Shown here piece by piece: positions 1 through 9,091 of a DNA stretch of 64,000 nucleotides. Under the pieces are notes generated by a model, which saw nothing but the letters and a program-made list of their open reading frames with translations, had not been told where the DNA came from and searched no databases. The position numbers and the translations under genes are program-made. Each line of letters opens with the position of its first letter. Within the stretch, counting starts at the first letter, position 1. The stretch is from Bacillus thuringiensis (lineage in GTDB: Bacteria; Bacillota; Bacilli; Bacillales; Bacillaceae_G): positions 1,176,501 through 1,240,500 of the forward strand of contig NZ_CP012099.1 in the NCBI RefSeq assembly GCF_001182785.1, given 5' to 3'.

Positions 1-1
1 A

Positions 2-1300
2 TTTGGCTTCTTTGCTTATTTATTATTTGGACAAAATTTTCGGAGAAAAAGAATGTTTCAAAAGAAGGCATTACTCGATGAACAGGCATTTTTACAATAT
101 AAAGGGCATGAAGATCATGAAGAACGAATTTTGCGCAATCACAAACATCAGGAGCTATTATTTCGTTTAGCAGATCGATTAGGTGCTTTAAATATTTCAT
201 TTCAAACTGAAACGAGAACATTAACAAATGGAGATGAAACGTTTCGGGCTATTTTAGATGGGCTAAAACGAGCGAAACATCACATTCATATGGAATATTA
301 CATTGTGCGTGATGATAAATTAGGAACAGAAATTAAAGATATTTTAATACAAAAATCAAAAGAGGGCGTTGTTGTTCGCTTTTTATATGATGCGGTTGGA
401 AGTTTTAAGTTATCGAAATCGTATATTGATGAATTAAACGATGCAGGTGTAGAAATGATTCCGTTCTTTCCTGTGCGCTTTCCGATTTTAAACGATAAGA
501 TTAATTATCGAAATCATAGGAAAATTGTTGTGATTGATGGGAACGAAGGGTTTGTAGGCGGATTAAATATCGGTGATGAGTATTTAGGGAAAAATAAATA
601 TTTTGGCTTCTGGCGAGACACGCATTTGTATTTACGTGGTGAAGCGGTTCAAAGTTTACAGCTTATTTTCCTTCAAGATTGGTTTTATATGACTGGAGAG
701 GCTGTGCTAGCCCCTGAATATTTACAAGCAAAAGCAGTTGAGGGTGATCATTGGGGAGGAGTGCAGTTAGTCGCAGGTGGCCCTGATAATAAGTGGGAAA
801 CGATTAAGCATTTATATTTCGCAATGATCGCTTCTGCTCGGAAATCTATTTGGATTGCAACGCCGTATTTTATTCCGGATGATGATATTTTATCCGCATT
901 AAAGGTTGCTGCACTTGCTGGTATTGATGTTCGTTTATTAATGCCGAGTAAACCTGATAAGCGTACTGTCTTTTACGCATCGAGATCGTACTTCCCAGAG
1001 CTTTTAGACGCAGGAGTAAAGATATATGAATACGAAAAAGGTTTTCTTCATAGTAAAATTGTCATCGTTGATTCTGATTTAGCTTCAATTGGGACAGCTA
1101 ATATGGATATGAGAAGTTTTCATTTGAATTTTGAAGTAAATGCCTTTTTATATGATACAGATAGCATTAAAAGACTTGTTCAAGACTTTAAAGATGACTT
1201 AGAAGAATCAAGTGAAATTCATGTTGATCATTTTCATAAAAGACGTCTTCATAGACGAATTGTTGAATCAACGTATCGGTTATTATCACCTTTATTATAA
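2..1300 (+). CDS. cls: cardiolipin synthase, 5' end cut by the window
   Basis: Membrane phospholipase-D-superfamily enzyme that joins two phosphatidylglycerols into cardiolipin. The reading frame is open from base 2 through the first ATG at 53, and the residues before that ATG (FGFFAYLLFGQNFRRKR) look like the end of an N-terminal membrane helix followed by a basic stretch, as in full-length Cls. The gene therefore begins outside the window and the ATG at 53 is internal. Counting from that ATG, two HKD catalytic motifs are visible: H155/K157/D162 (NHRKIVVID) and H333/K335/D340 (LHSKIVIVD), each followed by the usual Gly/Asn-rich segment. The gene ends just before a strong hairpin. The family call is firm; which Cls paralogue this is cannot be told from the window. 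Confidence 0.93.
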   Translation, partial: FGFFAYLLFGQNFRRKRMFQKKALLDEQAFLQYKGHEDHEERILRNHKHQELLFRLADRLGALNISFQTETRTLTNGDETFRAILDGLKRAKHHIHMEYYIVRDDKLGTEIKDILIQKSKEGVVVRFLYDAVGSFKLSKSYIDELNDAGVEMIPFFPVRFPILNDKINYRNHRKIVVIDGNEGFVGGLNIGDEYLGKNKYFGFWRDTHLYLRGEAVQSLQLIFLQDWFYMTGEAVLAPEYLQAKAVEGDHWGGVQLVAGGPDNKWETIKHLYFAMIASARKSIWIATPYFIPDDDILSALKVAALAGIDVRLLMPSKPDKRTVFYASRSYFPELLDAGVKIYEYEKGFLHSKIVIVDSDLASIGTANMDMRSFHLNFEVNAFLYDTDSIKRLVQDFKDDLEESSEIHVDHFHKRRLHRRIVESTYRLLSPLL

Positions 1301-1334
1301 AAAGAGATGTCCGAAATTGGGACATCTCTTTTTT
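1301..1334 (+). terminator. intrinsic terminator after cls
   Basis: An 11-bp stem, AAGAGATGTCC paired with GGGACATCTCTT around a short AT-rich loop, is followed by a run of T. It ends cls transcription before coiA. Confidence 0.85.
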
Positions 1335-1380
1335 AAAAGGAATTTGTAACAAATTGTAGAATATAAGGAGCTGAAAGGGT

Positions 1381-2625
1381 GTGATTACGATATTTATCGC
1401 TAAAAGAGAAACTGGAGAAAAAATTCATTTACTCTATAATTGTAATGAAGAGCTTTTGCGCCGTATGCGTCAACAGGAACGATTCTTTTGTGTAGCTTGT
1501 GGAAAGGAAGTGCAAATGAAATTAGGAAAACAAAAAAGTTGGGATTTTGCTCATAAAAAAGTGGATTCATGTCTTGCCTTTTATGAAGCGGAATCAACGT
1601 ATCATATGCACGGTAAAGAATTGTTATATAGATGGTTCAAACATCAAAACTTTCAGGTGGATATAGAGTACTACCTTCCAGAAATTAAGCAACGACCAGA
1701 TGTTTTTGTAGAGAGGGCGGGCAGAAAAATTGCAATTGAATACCAATGCGCAAACCTCGCTATAGAGCAGCTGTATAAAAGAACATATTCGTATTGGCAA
1801 GCTGGTATACAGGTCATTTGGATCGCTGGTGGAAATCAATTGAAAAAGCAATCTGCATATTGGATGAAATTCTCCTCACTTATGGCTTTCTCCTTACAAT
1901 CTTATCCTCAACCATTTCTTATTTTCTTCTGTTCGAAAGAAAAATCATTTATGAAATGTGCATTTGTCACTCCATTTTCTACAAACATCTTTTTCGCGCA
2001 TACTGTATATTTACCAACCGATAAAACTACTTTTGAAATGCTTTTTTCTCCGGTTCCTTTCGAGAAAGAGATACTAAGGGAAGAGTGGAAGAAGAGAAAG
2101 AAATACTTTCGCCAAAATGCCCTGCCGATTTGGAATTATAATTATAAGTCATTATTACGCCTCTTATATCAATTTAAATGTACCCCAGCGAGCTTTCCTT
2201 CTGAAATTGGTGTTCCACTTCCTTCTGGATTTGCTTTTCAAACAAACCCATTTATATGGCAAGCTTTTCTATATATGAAGTGTATAGGGGAGCTTGCAGT
2301 AGGAGAGTGTATTTCTCTTCAATACGTGTGTAGTTATGTAAAAAGGTATACGAAAAGGCGGATACTTCCGTACTTTTCACAGCAAACATGGAAAGTGGCA
2401 GTTAATGAATATATGACATTTTTATGCTATATAGGTGTATTGCATAAAGTGGGAACTTATACGTACCGAAAAATAAGGGGTGTAGTGATGTTAAAAACAG
2501 AGGAGGAAATTATGAAACATGATGAGATTTGCTTAATACATGCGCTATCTTTATTTGAGGCAAATTTTAACATGAGAGGAGGAAAAGGGGATATAATAAA
2601 GAATGATTGTGAAGGAATTACATAA
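1381..2625 (+). CDS. coiA: competence protein CoiA-like nuclease
   Basis: Cytoplasmic protein of the CoiA family, needed in naturally competent Firmicutes to process incoming single-stranded DNA. The GTG start at 1381 lies behind AAGGAGCTGAAAGGGT. The N-terminal third carries a cysteine pair (FFCVACGKEV) and WDFAHKK, followed by a restriction-endonuclease-like core (RPDVFVERAGRKIAIEYQC) with the Asp and Glu-x-Gln pattern typical of the family. Length, about 414 residues, is normal. The next gene is pepF, the arrangement also known in B. subtilis (yjbF-yjbG). No ComK box could be identified by eye. The B. cereus group is not known for ready natural competence, so its role here is uncertain. 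Confidence 0.85.
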   Translation: MITIFIAKRETGEKIHLLYNCNEELLRRMRQQERFFCVACGKEVQMKLGKQKSWDFAHKKVDSCLAFYEAESTYHMHGKELLYRWFKHQNFQVDIEYYLPEIKQRPDVFVERAGRKIAIEYQCANLAIEQLYKRTYSYWQAGIQVIWIAGGNQLKKQSAYWMKFSSLMAFSLQSYPQPFLIFFCSKEKSFMKCAFVTPFSTNIFFAHTVYLPTDKTTFEMLFSPVPFEKEILREEWKKRKKYFRQNALPIWNYNYKSLLRLLYQFKCTPASFPSEIGVPLPSGFAFQTNPFIWQAFLYMKCIGELAVGECISLQYVCSYVKRYTKRRILPYFSQQTWKVAVNEYMTFLCYIGVLHKVGTYTYRKIRGVVMLKTEEEIMKHDEICLIHALSLFEANFNMRGGKGDIIKNDCEGIT

Positions 2626-2676
2626 GAAAAAAACGAATTGTACTTAAGTAGAGATATTTAAAGGAGGGCTTAAAGG

Positions 2677-4503
2677 ATGTCTGAACAAAACAAAGCGAAA
2701 GCATTACCAGATCGCAACGAGATTGAAGAAGCAAGTACGTGGCGATTAGAAGATATTTTCCAAACGGATGCAGAATGGGAAAAAGAATTCCAGGCTATTA
2801 AAGAGCTATTACCGAAGTTAACTGAATTTAAAGGGAAACTTGGTGACTCTGCGGACAATTTACTTGAGGCATTGCAATATGAAGATGAAATTTCAATGCG
2901 ATTAGGTAAGCTATATACATATGCTCATATGCGTTACGATCAAGATACAACAAACTCTGTATATCAAGCATTAAATGATCGCGCAACAAATTTATATTCA
3001 CAAGTATCTAGTAGCACAGCGTATATTGTGCCTGAAATTTTATTGATTTCAGAAGATACACTGCAAACATTCTTGAAGGAAAATAGAGATTTAAGTGTAT
3101 ATGAACATGCATTAGAAGAAATTACACGTCAACGCCCGCACGTATTATCAGAAGCTGAGGAAGCTTTATTAGCGGAAGCATCTGAAGTAATGAGTTCATC
3201 AAGCAATACTTTCGGTATGTTGAATAACGCGGATTTAAAATTCCCATCTATTAAAGGTGAAGACGGAGAAGAAATAGAAATTACACATGGTCGTTACATT
3301 CAGTTTTTAGAAAGTGATGATCCTCGTGTTCGCGAAGATGCATTTAAAGCTGTATATGAAACGTATGGGAAATTTAAAAACACATTCGCAAGTACGTTAA
3401 GCGGAGCAGTAAAACGTAATAATTTCAATGCACGTGTTCGTAAATATGATTCTGCTCGCCAAGCTGCACTGAGCAATAATAATATTCCGGAAGCAGTATA
3501 CGATCAACTCGTTGAAACGGTAAATGACAATTTACATTTATTACACCGTTACATCGATATTCGTAAGCGTGCATTAGGACTTGATGAGCTTCATATGTAT
3601 GATTTATATACACCACTTGTACCAGAAGTGAAAATGAATGTGAAATACGAAGAAGCGCAAGACCTTTTATTAAAATCTTTAAACGTACTTGGTGATGAAT
3701 ATGTTGATATTTTGAAGGAAGCATATGAAAATCGCTGGGTAGATGTGTATGAGAATAAAGGAAAACGAAGCGGGGCATATTCATCTGGTGCATATGGAAC
3801 AAATCCGTATATTTTAATGAACTGGCATGATAATGTAAATAATTTATTTACACTTGCTCATGAGTTTGGTCATTCGGTGCATAGTTACTATACAAGAAAA
3901 ACACAACCGCACGTATATGGTGATTATTCCATCTTCGTAGCAGAAGTGGCATCAACTTGTAATGAAGCGCTTCTAAATGATTATTTACTAAAAACGACAG
4001 AAGATAAGAAAGAGCGTCTATATTTATTAAATCATTATTTAGAAGGATTCCGTGGTACTGTATTCCGTCAAACGATGTTTGCAGAGTTTGAACATATTAT
4101 TCATAAGAAAGTACAAGAAGGACATGCAGTTACGCCAGATATGCTAACGGAAATCTACTACGATTTAAATAAGAAATATTTCGGTGAGGCTTTAGTAATC
4201 GACGAAGAGATTGGTTTAGAATGGTCTCGTATTCCGCACTTCTACTACAACTATTACGTATATCAATACGCAACAGGATTTAGTGCAGCGACAGCTCTAT
4301 CTAAACAGATTTTAGAAGAAGGACAACCAGCAGTAGAACGTTATATTAACGAGTTCTTAAAAGCAGGAAGCTCTGATTATCCAATTGAAGTGCTGAAAAA
4401 AGCAGGAGTAGATATGGCATCTCCTGAACCAGTAAAAGAGGCATTACAAGTATTTGAAGAGAAATTAAATGAGTTAGAAGCATTATTATTTGAAGAAAAG
4501 TAA
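2677..4503 (+). CDS. pepF: oligoendopeptidase F (M3B family)
   Basis: Zinc metallopeptidase that cleaves short peptides in the cytoplasm. The zinc motif HEFGH is at residues 395-399 (H395, E396, H399), followed by a helix with the third-ligand context EVASTCNEALL. The 608-residue length matches PepF. The start at 2677 has the strong site AAAGGAGGGCTTAAAGG. It follows coiA by about 50 bp, without an obvious terminator between them, so co-transcription is likely. A strong hairpin ends the unit. Confidence 0.95.
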   Translation: MSEQNKAKALPDRNEIEEASTWRLEDIFQTDAEWEKEFQAIKELLPKLTEFKGKLGDSADNLLEALQYEDEISMRLGKLYTYAHMRYDQDTTNSVYQALNDRATNLYSQVSSSTAYIVPEILLISEDTLQTFLKENRDLSVYEHALEEITRQRPHVLSEAEEALLAEASEVMSSSSNTFGMLNNADLKFPSIKGEDGEEIEITHGRYIQFLESDDPRVREDAFKAVYETYGKFKNTFASTLSGAVKRNNFNARVRKYDSARQAALSNNNIPEAVYDQLVETVNDNLHLLHRYIDIRKRALGLDELHMYDLYTPLVPEVKMNVKYEEAQDLLLKSLNVLGDEYVDILKEAYENRWVDVYENKGKRSGAYSSGAYGTNPYILMNWHDNVNNLFTLAHEFGHSVHSYYTRKTQPHVYGDYSIFVAEVASTCNEALLNDYLLKTTEDKKERLYLLNHYLEGFRGTVFRQTMFAEFEHIIHKKVQEGHAVTPDMLTEIYYDLNKKYFGEALVIDEEIGLEWSRIPHFYYNYYVYQYATGFSAATALSKQILEEGQPAVERYINEFLKAGSSDYPIEVLKKAGVDMASPEPVKEALQVFEEKLNELEALLFEEK

Positions 4504-4504
4504 T

Positions 4505-4539
4505 GAAAAAAGACGAGGGATTGTACCCTCGTCTTTTTT
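4505..4539 (+). terminator. intrinsic terminator after pepF
   Basis: AAAAAAGACGAGGG and its complement CCCTCGTCTTTTTT surround a four-base loop; a T run follows directly. Confidence 0.9.
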
Positions 4540-4634
4540 GTTGAATAGATTCTATGTCGATATTTGTCGAAAAAACAAGGTGGATTTCTTTGTTTTTTTA
4601 ACTGAAAGGATAGTTTTACGGCTGATTTTTGAAA

Positions 4635-4808
4635 TTAAAACCCTTTGAATCGTTTTTTATGATTGAAATAAGAGAGAGTGATCACGATGATTCCGAATAA
4701 AAGAGGTAAGGCAATAATTTTAGGAAAAGCTTGTAGCAGAGAGAGGATGTACAAGAAAAAAGAAACGATGACAGCTAGAAAGAGAAGAGCAATATAAGAT
4801 TTTTTCAT
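4635..4808 (-). CDS. small membrane protein, 57 residues
   Basis: Reading leftward from the ATG at 4808 gives 57 codons ending in TAA at 4635. The peptide starts MKKSYIALLFLAVIVSFF, contains two hydrophobic segments (about residues 5-25 and 31-47) separated by a short QAFPK turn, and ends in a basic tail (NHKKRFKGF). Two transmembrane helices with a positively charged C-terminus are likely. A good ribosome site, TTTAGGGGG, lies eight bases before the start. I do not recognise the family. It lies between pepF and the RoxS small RNA and is divergent from the RNA. Codon use resembles its neighbours. Confidence 0.6.
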   Translation of the reverse strand: MKKSYIALLFLAVIVSFFLYILSLLQAFPKIIALPLLFGIIVITLSYFNHKKRFKGF

Positions 4809-4898
4809 AAATAAACCCCCTAAATGACCTTTTTTATAGCTTATTCAAAAATGAAAACGTTTAGAATGTGACAAAAGTGTGAAATTCGACAAAAGGGG

Positions 4899-4948
4899 TT
4901 GTCATCTGGCGTCGAATCTTGTAATATAATAAGCGTGAACGAATTCAC
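4899..4948 (+). promoter_or_regulatory. promoter and probable Rex operator of the RoxS small RNA
   Basis: A -35 box TTGTCA (4899-4904) is followed, 17 bases on, by TAATAT and by the overlapping TATAAT at 4925-4930. Immediately downstream is the inverted repeat GTGAA-N4-TTCAC (4935-4948), which matches the core of Rex (NADH-sensing repressor) operators of the form TTGTGAA-N4-TTCACAA. In B. subtilis roxS is known to be controlled by Rex and ResD. The Rex site here is an inference from the motif and its place at the transcription start. Confidence 0.7.
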
Positions 4949-5058
4949 ATACAAACATATACCCCTTTGTTTGAACGTGAAAATTTCTCCCATCCCCTTT
5001 AATATTTTTATAAGCCGTAAAGAAAAAGACCTGGTGTTTACACCAGGTCTTTTTCTTT
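4935..5058 (+). ncRNA. roxS: RoxS/RsaE trans-acting small RNA
   Basis: About 120 nt lie between the promoter and a strong terminator without an open frame. The RNA carries three C-rich single-strand seeds: ACCCC at 4961, CTCCC at 4988 and TCCCC at 4993. They sit in a context (CCCCTTTGTTTGAACGTGAA, then TTTCTCCCATCCCC) that I recognise as the conserved core of RsaE of Staphylococcus and RoxS of Bacillus. These RNAs base-pair with Shine-Dalgarno regions of mRNAs for TCA-cycle and other central-metabolism enzymes and respond to NADH and nitric oxide. Position next to spxH/yjbH agrees. The start is placed about seven bases after the -10 box; the end is the terminator shared with spxH. The odhAB genes elsewhere in this window belong to the kind of pathway it controls. 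Confidence 0.88.
5019..5058. terminator. bidirectional terminator shared by roxS and spxH
   Basis: An 18-bp perfect inverted repeat (AAAGAAAAAGACCTGGTG and complement, loop TTTA) with A/T flanks works on both strands. The last codons and stop of spxH lie inside the stem. Confidence 0.88.
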
Positions 5059-5931
5059 TGCTATCCATTTCCAATAACGTTCGCATTTTACTTCAATCAT
5101 TTGTACTTTTCGTTTCAGTTGTAATTTTTTAAGTTCGCGCTCAATTTCTTGTTGCGAACAGTCATAAATAAATGCTACTTCTTTTGAAGATATAAATTGT
5201 GTTGCTTCTAGTAACACTTCTAAAGGTGGTAATGGTTCTGGCTCAATTTCACATTTTACAAGTTCTTTTAATAATTGTACGTATACATCGTAGGAATAAT
5301 TTCCAGCGATTTTAATACCTTCTTCATCTGAATTCGCATGAAAAAAGACGAGGGAGGGTATTTCTGTAATATGCATCTCATTCGTGAATTTCAAGTCACA
5401 TTGGAAAGCTTTTTTTGCACTAGCAGAATGTAGATCTTTTTTAAATTCTTCTACATCAATATTGCTATCTTTCGCACATGCAAGTAATAGTTCGCAGTCA
5501 GGGTTTGATACATTTTCAAGAAAAATGTATTCTTGGAGTTTTCGCAAAAACTTCGAACCTGCTTTTCGGCCCTGTAACTCCGCTGCCTTAATTGCCATCG
5601 AAACTAAATATGGTGTTGACGATGCTTCTTGCATATGTACCTTTCCATCACATGAAAAACCTTGTAAACTTGTTGTCTTTTCCCACACAAATCGAATATT
5701 AGCAGGTTTATTCCATTTGTGTGAGGAAGCGTTCGTTCCATCCACTTTTCCTGTTACGATATGACGAATAGAGAAGTATTTCCCGTATTCAAGCCATAGT
5801 TTAATAATAAAAGGCTCAATTTCCCAGCAATCTTTACAAAGTGGATCAATAAATAAATATGCTTCTACAGACTTATGCTCGCATGCGGAAGGAGATGGCA
5901 TATTTATATGCTTTGCTTCCTGCTTATCCAT
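5038..5931 (-). CDS. spxH: ClpXP adaptor SpxH/YjbH, thioredoxin-fold (DsbA-like)
   Basis: Adaptor that delivers the transcription factor Spx to ClpXP protease, controlling the thiol and oxidative stress response. At 297 residues it has the usual length. The N-terminal segment has a His/Cys-rich region (H8, C17, H19) and the thioredoxin-like C32-x-x-C35 ([14 protein letters not shown]), typical of YjbH. The C-terminus ends EKDLV and is encoded within the terminator stem. The ATG overlaps the stop codon of the globin gene by one base (TAATG), so translation is probably coupled. Pairing of YjbH with truncated haemoglobin YjbI is conserved in Bacillaceae. Confidence 0.92.
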   Translation of the reverse strand: MDKQEAKHINMPSPSACEHKSVEAYLFIDPLCKDCWEIEPFIIKLWLEYGKYFSIRHIVTGKVDGTNASSHKWNKPANIRFVWEKTTSLQGFSCDGKVHMQEASSTPYLVSMAIKAAELQGRKAGSKFLRKLQEYIFLENVSNPDCELLLACAKDSNIDVEEFKKDLHSASAKKAFQCDLKFTNEMHITEIPSLVFFHANSDEEGIKIAGNYSYDVYVQLLKELVKCEIEPEPLPPLEVLLEATQFISSKEVAFIYDCSQQEIERELKKLQLKRKVQMIEVKCERYWKWIAKEKDLV

Positions 5932-6329
5932 TACACTTCACCTGTTTCGTTTGGAGTATTAACCATATGCTGAGCGGTTAATGCTAAACGTTCAAAAACA
6001 AACTCTCTTATATGACCATGCACCCCAGTATCGTCCATTGCTTGCTCCATACATGATAGCCAAGCCTCTGCTCGTTTTGGAGTAATCTCAAACGGAAGAT
6101 GGCGTGCTCTTAACATAGGATGACCATGTTCTTCAGTGTACAAATTAGGACCACCTAAATATTGTGTTAAAAATTGCTTCTGCTTCCTAGCGGTTTCTGT
6201 TAAATCTTCCGGGAAGATGGGAGATAAGTCAGGGTGTTTACTGACATAGGAATAAAATGTATCTACTAATATTGCAATGCATTGCTCACCGCCAATTGCT
6301 TCAAATGGTGTCATCGGTTGCTTGCTCAT
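5931..6329 (-). CDS. yjbI: group II truncated haemoglobin (YjbI)
   Basis: Small haem protein of the trHbO group, proposed to bind oxygen or handle nitric oxide or peroxide. At 132 residues it has the family length. The proximal histidine is probably H77 in RARHLPF, with the family-typical F-helix sequence around it. A conserved Tyr region (FYSYV) lies in the B helix, and PxF occurs near the CD corner. It is the first gene of a two-gene unit with spxH and overlaps it by one base. In B. subtilis a lytic transglycosylase gene (yjbJ) follows yjbI; none is present here. Confidence 0.9.
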   Translation of the reverse strand: MSKQPMTPFEAIGGEQCIAILVDTFYSYVSKHPDLSPIFPEDLTETARKQKQFLTQYLGGPNLYTEEHGHPMLRARHLPFEITPKRAEAWLSCMEQAMDDTGVHGHIREFVFERLALTAQHMVNTPNETGEV

Positions 6330-6497
6330 CCTTTATAAACTCCTTTTTCCATGAAATGTATATCTATTGTAGCAATGGAATGTTCGAGAGGGCAAATAAA
6401 CAGCCTTCTCAAACATTCTTTGCTTATTCTACGGATGTAAATTTTTTTAGTGAGGTATATCCACTAGCGAAACATATTCACTAGTGGAATTTTCACT

Positions 6498-7076
6498 TTA
6501 GCGTGCTTTGTTTTGTTTGGCAAGGAAAAAGCGTTTTACTTTGTTATTTGTATGACGAACAGGTATGTTATGTTGCGTTAATAAATGAATAAATGCAGCT
6601 TTTCCTGTTTCTTCATCTTGCACTTCAAATTCAATTTCATAATCATCGTGATTGTAATAGAAACTATGATCAAAGACAAGCGTTCCACCTTTAAATAATG
6701 TTTCGGCTCTTTCTGTTGTTAAACTACCCATATATGTTAAAGCAGAAACAGGAATTTGTAATTTGTGTAGTTGATCTACTACTGCTCCTTGAATGATTGT
6801 GTTTGTTTCCATCATCATTTTTGCTTCGTCTTCTGTTACGACTTGATGCGTTTCTAATAAGCCGATTTCTGCAGGTTGTTTCAACGTTAACGTATAAGTT
6901 TCTCCTTTATGACGAATACGAAGTGCAGAGCCAGCTTCTTTTAAAGAGAAGTCAGGTGTTTCAAAGTAGTGATTCACTTGTTTCGTAAATGCTTCAATAG
7001 AAAACGATTTACATAATGTATCGAATTCTTCTTTTGTAACGATATTTTTGAATTCAATTTCAATTTCTTGTGTCAT
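6498..7076 (-). CDS. yjbK: CYTH-domain (triphosphate tunnel) protein YjbK
   Basis: Member of the CYTH superfamily, whose members bind triphosphates or polyphosphate with divalent metals inside a beta-barrel tunnel. The signature ExExK is near the N-terminus (EIEIEFK, residues 4-10). Further basic and acidic tunnel residues follow in ALRIRHKGETYTLTLKQP and EIEFEVQDEETGKAAF. Length is 192 residues. Its substrate is not evident from sequence; linkage to the (p)ppGpp synthetase gene suggests nucleotide or polyphosphate metabolism. It is divergent from yjbL. The span 6458-6487 downstream has a weak inverted repeat (TCCACTAG/CTAGTGGA) with no good T run. Confidence 0.85.
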   Translation of the reverse strand: MTQEIEIEFKNIVTKEEFDTLCKSFSIEAFTKQVNHYFETPDFSLKEAGSALRIRHKGETYTLTLKQPAEIGLLETHQVVTEDEAKMMMETNTIIQGAVVDQLHKLQIPVSALTYMGSLTTERAETLFKGGTLVFDHSFYYNHDDYEIEFEVQDEETGKAAFIHLLTQHNIPVRHTNNKVKRFFLAKQNKAR

Positions 7077-7220
7077 TGTATGATCTCCTTTTGAAAAATA
7101 ATTCTTTACACATTATCGCTTTTTCATAAATTTGGTTCAATGTTTTATTTGTTTGCGTCCATGTTATGATACAATAATACTGTTAAGTAAGACAGGAAGT
7201 TGAGATGGAGGAGTTAGAGC

Positions 7221-7592
7221 ATGCAAAATAAAATCCAAGTTAAGAGCGTAGAAAAGAGAGAGAATGCTCTTATTTTTTGTGCGGAAAATAGTGAAATAGA
7301 GGTAAAGGAGTTAAGTGCGCGTAATCACGTACTTGTAGACTCAGACAATTTATCATTTTTATATATCTTAGAAAACGAATCATCTTTCATTTATGTAAGT
7401 ATTCCGCACACATGCTGGGAAGCAATGCATGAAGCGATGAATAATGATGTGGTCATGTTCGTCCGCGTGAATGACATTGAAATGGAATTAGAAGGATTAA
7501 AAGAAGAAGTAGAATATTTAGTTGAAAATATTGAAGGTAATGCAAATTACGGAGAAGAACTAGTAACTGCTGTAGAAAAAGTATTTCTATAA
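7221..7592 (+). CDS. yjbL: YjbL-like conserved hypothetical protein
   Basis: An acidic 123-residue soluble protein with no signal peptide or membrane segment. The assignment to YjbL is from size and position between yjbK and yjbM, not from a known domain. The C-terminal half (MELEGLKEEVEYLVENIEG) is a likely amphipathic helix. The ATG at 7221 follows GATGGAGGAGTTAGAGC, a strong ribosome site. It leads an operon with the (p)ppGpp synthetase, NAD kinase and the pseudouridine synthase; the gap to the next start is about 30 bp. Function is unknown. Confidence 0.7.
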   Translation: MQNKIQVKSVEKRENALIFCAENSEIEVKELSARNHVLVDSDNLSFLYILENESSFIYVSIPHTCWEAMHEAMNNDVVMFVRVNDIEMELEGLKEEVEYLVENIEGNANYGEELVTAVEKVFL

Positions 7593-7622
7593 GCAAATGG
7601 ATTGATTTTGGTGGTGGTTGAA

Positions 7623-8261
7623 ATGAATCGAAATTGGGAAGAATTTTTAGCACCTTACCACCAAGCGGTGGCAGAGCTGAAAGTGAAACTAAAAGGAATG
7701 CGTACTCAATTTGCAATGTTAACAGAGCATTCTCCAATTGAGTTTGTAACAGGAAGGGTAAAGTCGGTTGCAAGTATTATTGATAAAGCGGAGAAGAGAA
7801 ATGTACCGCTAGACCGATTGAGAGAAGATATGCAGGATATTGCTGGGCTTAGAATGATGTGTCAATTTGTTGATGAGATTAAGCCTGTTGTAGAATATCT
7901 TCGAAAACGAAATGACTTTGAAATCGTGGAAGAACGTGATTATGTCACGCAAAAGAAAGATAGCGGTTATCGTTCTTATCATGTTGTCATTAGTTATCCT
8001 GTTCAAACGATTCAGGGTGAACAAAAAGTATTGGTAGAAATCCAAATACGCACGCTAGCAATGAACTTTTGGGCAACAATTGAGCATTCTTTAAATTATA
8101 AATATAGTGGACGTTTTCCTGAAGATATTAAAATACGCTTGCAACGTGCAGCTGAAGCGGCGTTTTTATTAGATGAAGAAATGTCTTCTATTCGTCTTGA
8201 AATTCAAGAAGCGCAAAAGGCTTTTTCAAGAAAGCAAGAAACGAAAGATTCCGAATCATAA
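7623..8261 (+). CDS. relQ: small alarmone synthetase (RelQ/YjbM)
   Basis: Single-domain GTP pyrophosphokinase making (p)ppGpp from GTP/GDP and ATP; works as a tetramer and lacks the hydrolase and regulatory domains of Rel. RelA/SpoT-domain motifs are visible: DIAGLRMMCQF, KDSGYRSYH and VEIQIRTLAMNFWATIEHSL. A longer frame opens at a TTG at 7602, but the ATG at 7623 (MNRNWEEFL) has the GGTGG site at the right distance and gives 212 residues, the family length. The next gene, NAD kinase, follows after 18 bp. Confidence 0.95.
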   Translation: MNRNWEEFLAPYHQAVAELKVKLKGMRTQFAMLTEHSPIEFVTGRVKSVASIIDKAEKRNVPLDRLREDMQDIAGLRMMCQFVDEIKPVVEYLRKRNDFEIVEERDYVTQKKDSGYRSYHVVISYPVQTIQGEQKVLVEIQIRTLAMNFWATIEHSLNYKYSGRFPEDIKIRLQRAAEAAFLLDEEMSSIRLEIQEAQKAFSRKQETKDSES

Positions 8262-8279
8262 ACTAAAGGGTGTTGGGCG

Positions 8280-9077
8280 ATGAAATTTACAATTATGTCA
8301 AAGGGAGATCAATCATCAGATACACTGGCAAGCACGATGAAAGAGTACTTGCTAGATTTTGGATTTATAATGGATGAAAAGGAACCCGATATTGTAATTT
8401 CTGTTGGGGGAGATGGAACGCTTTTGTATGCGTTTCATCGTTATTATAATCGATTGGATGAAACAGCATTTGTTGGTGTACATACAGGACATTTAGGTTT
8501 CTATGCAGATTGGTTACCGACAGAAGTAGAGAAATTAGTAATTGCGATTGCAAAAACACCATTCCAAGTGGTGGAATATCCGCTTTTAGAAGTTATTATT
8601 CGCTATGTGAATGGAAGTAAAGAGTCACAGTATTTAGCGATGAATGAGGCGACTGTAAAAAGTGCAGAAGGTACATTAGTAACAGAAGTAGAAATACGCG
8701 GAGAATATTTTGAAACATTCCGCGGGGACGGCCTTTGTATTTCTACTCCTTCAGGAAGTACTGCGTATAATAAAGCGCTTGGCGGAGCAATTATTCACCC
8801 ATCTATTGAAGCGATTCAAATTGCAGAAATGGCGTCCATTAACAATCGTGTGTTTCGTACCGTAGGATCGCCACTCGTATTGCCGAAGCATCATACATGT
8901 GTGTTAAAGCCGGCTGCAGGAATGAACTTACAAATTACAGTGGATCATTTAACGATGGTTCATCAAGATGTGAAATCAATCCAGTATCGCGTCGCAAACG
9001 AGAAAGTACGATTTGTTCGTTTCCGCCCGTTCCCGTTCTGGAAACGAGTTCGTGACTCGTTTGTTGCAGATAAATAG
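8280..9077 (+). CDS. nadK: NAD kinase
   Basis: Phosphorylates NAD to NADP with ATP or polyphosphate. The diagnostic GGDG motif is at residues 43-46 ([11 protein letters not shown]), and the second NAD-binding stretch [20 protein letters not shown] is intact. At 265 residues it equals B. subtilis PpnKA (NadF). It sits between relQ and the pseudouridine synthase with gaps below 20 bp, an arrangement conserved in Bacillus. Confidence 0.96.
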
Positions 9078-9091
9078 AAAGGGTTATATAT

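Noticed and set aside
6458..6487. Terminator after yjbK
   Set aside because: The inverted repeat TCCACTAG/CTAGTGGA has a long loop and no adjacent T run, so it is too weak to call.
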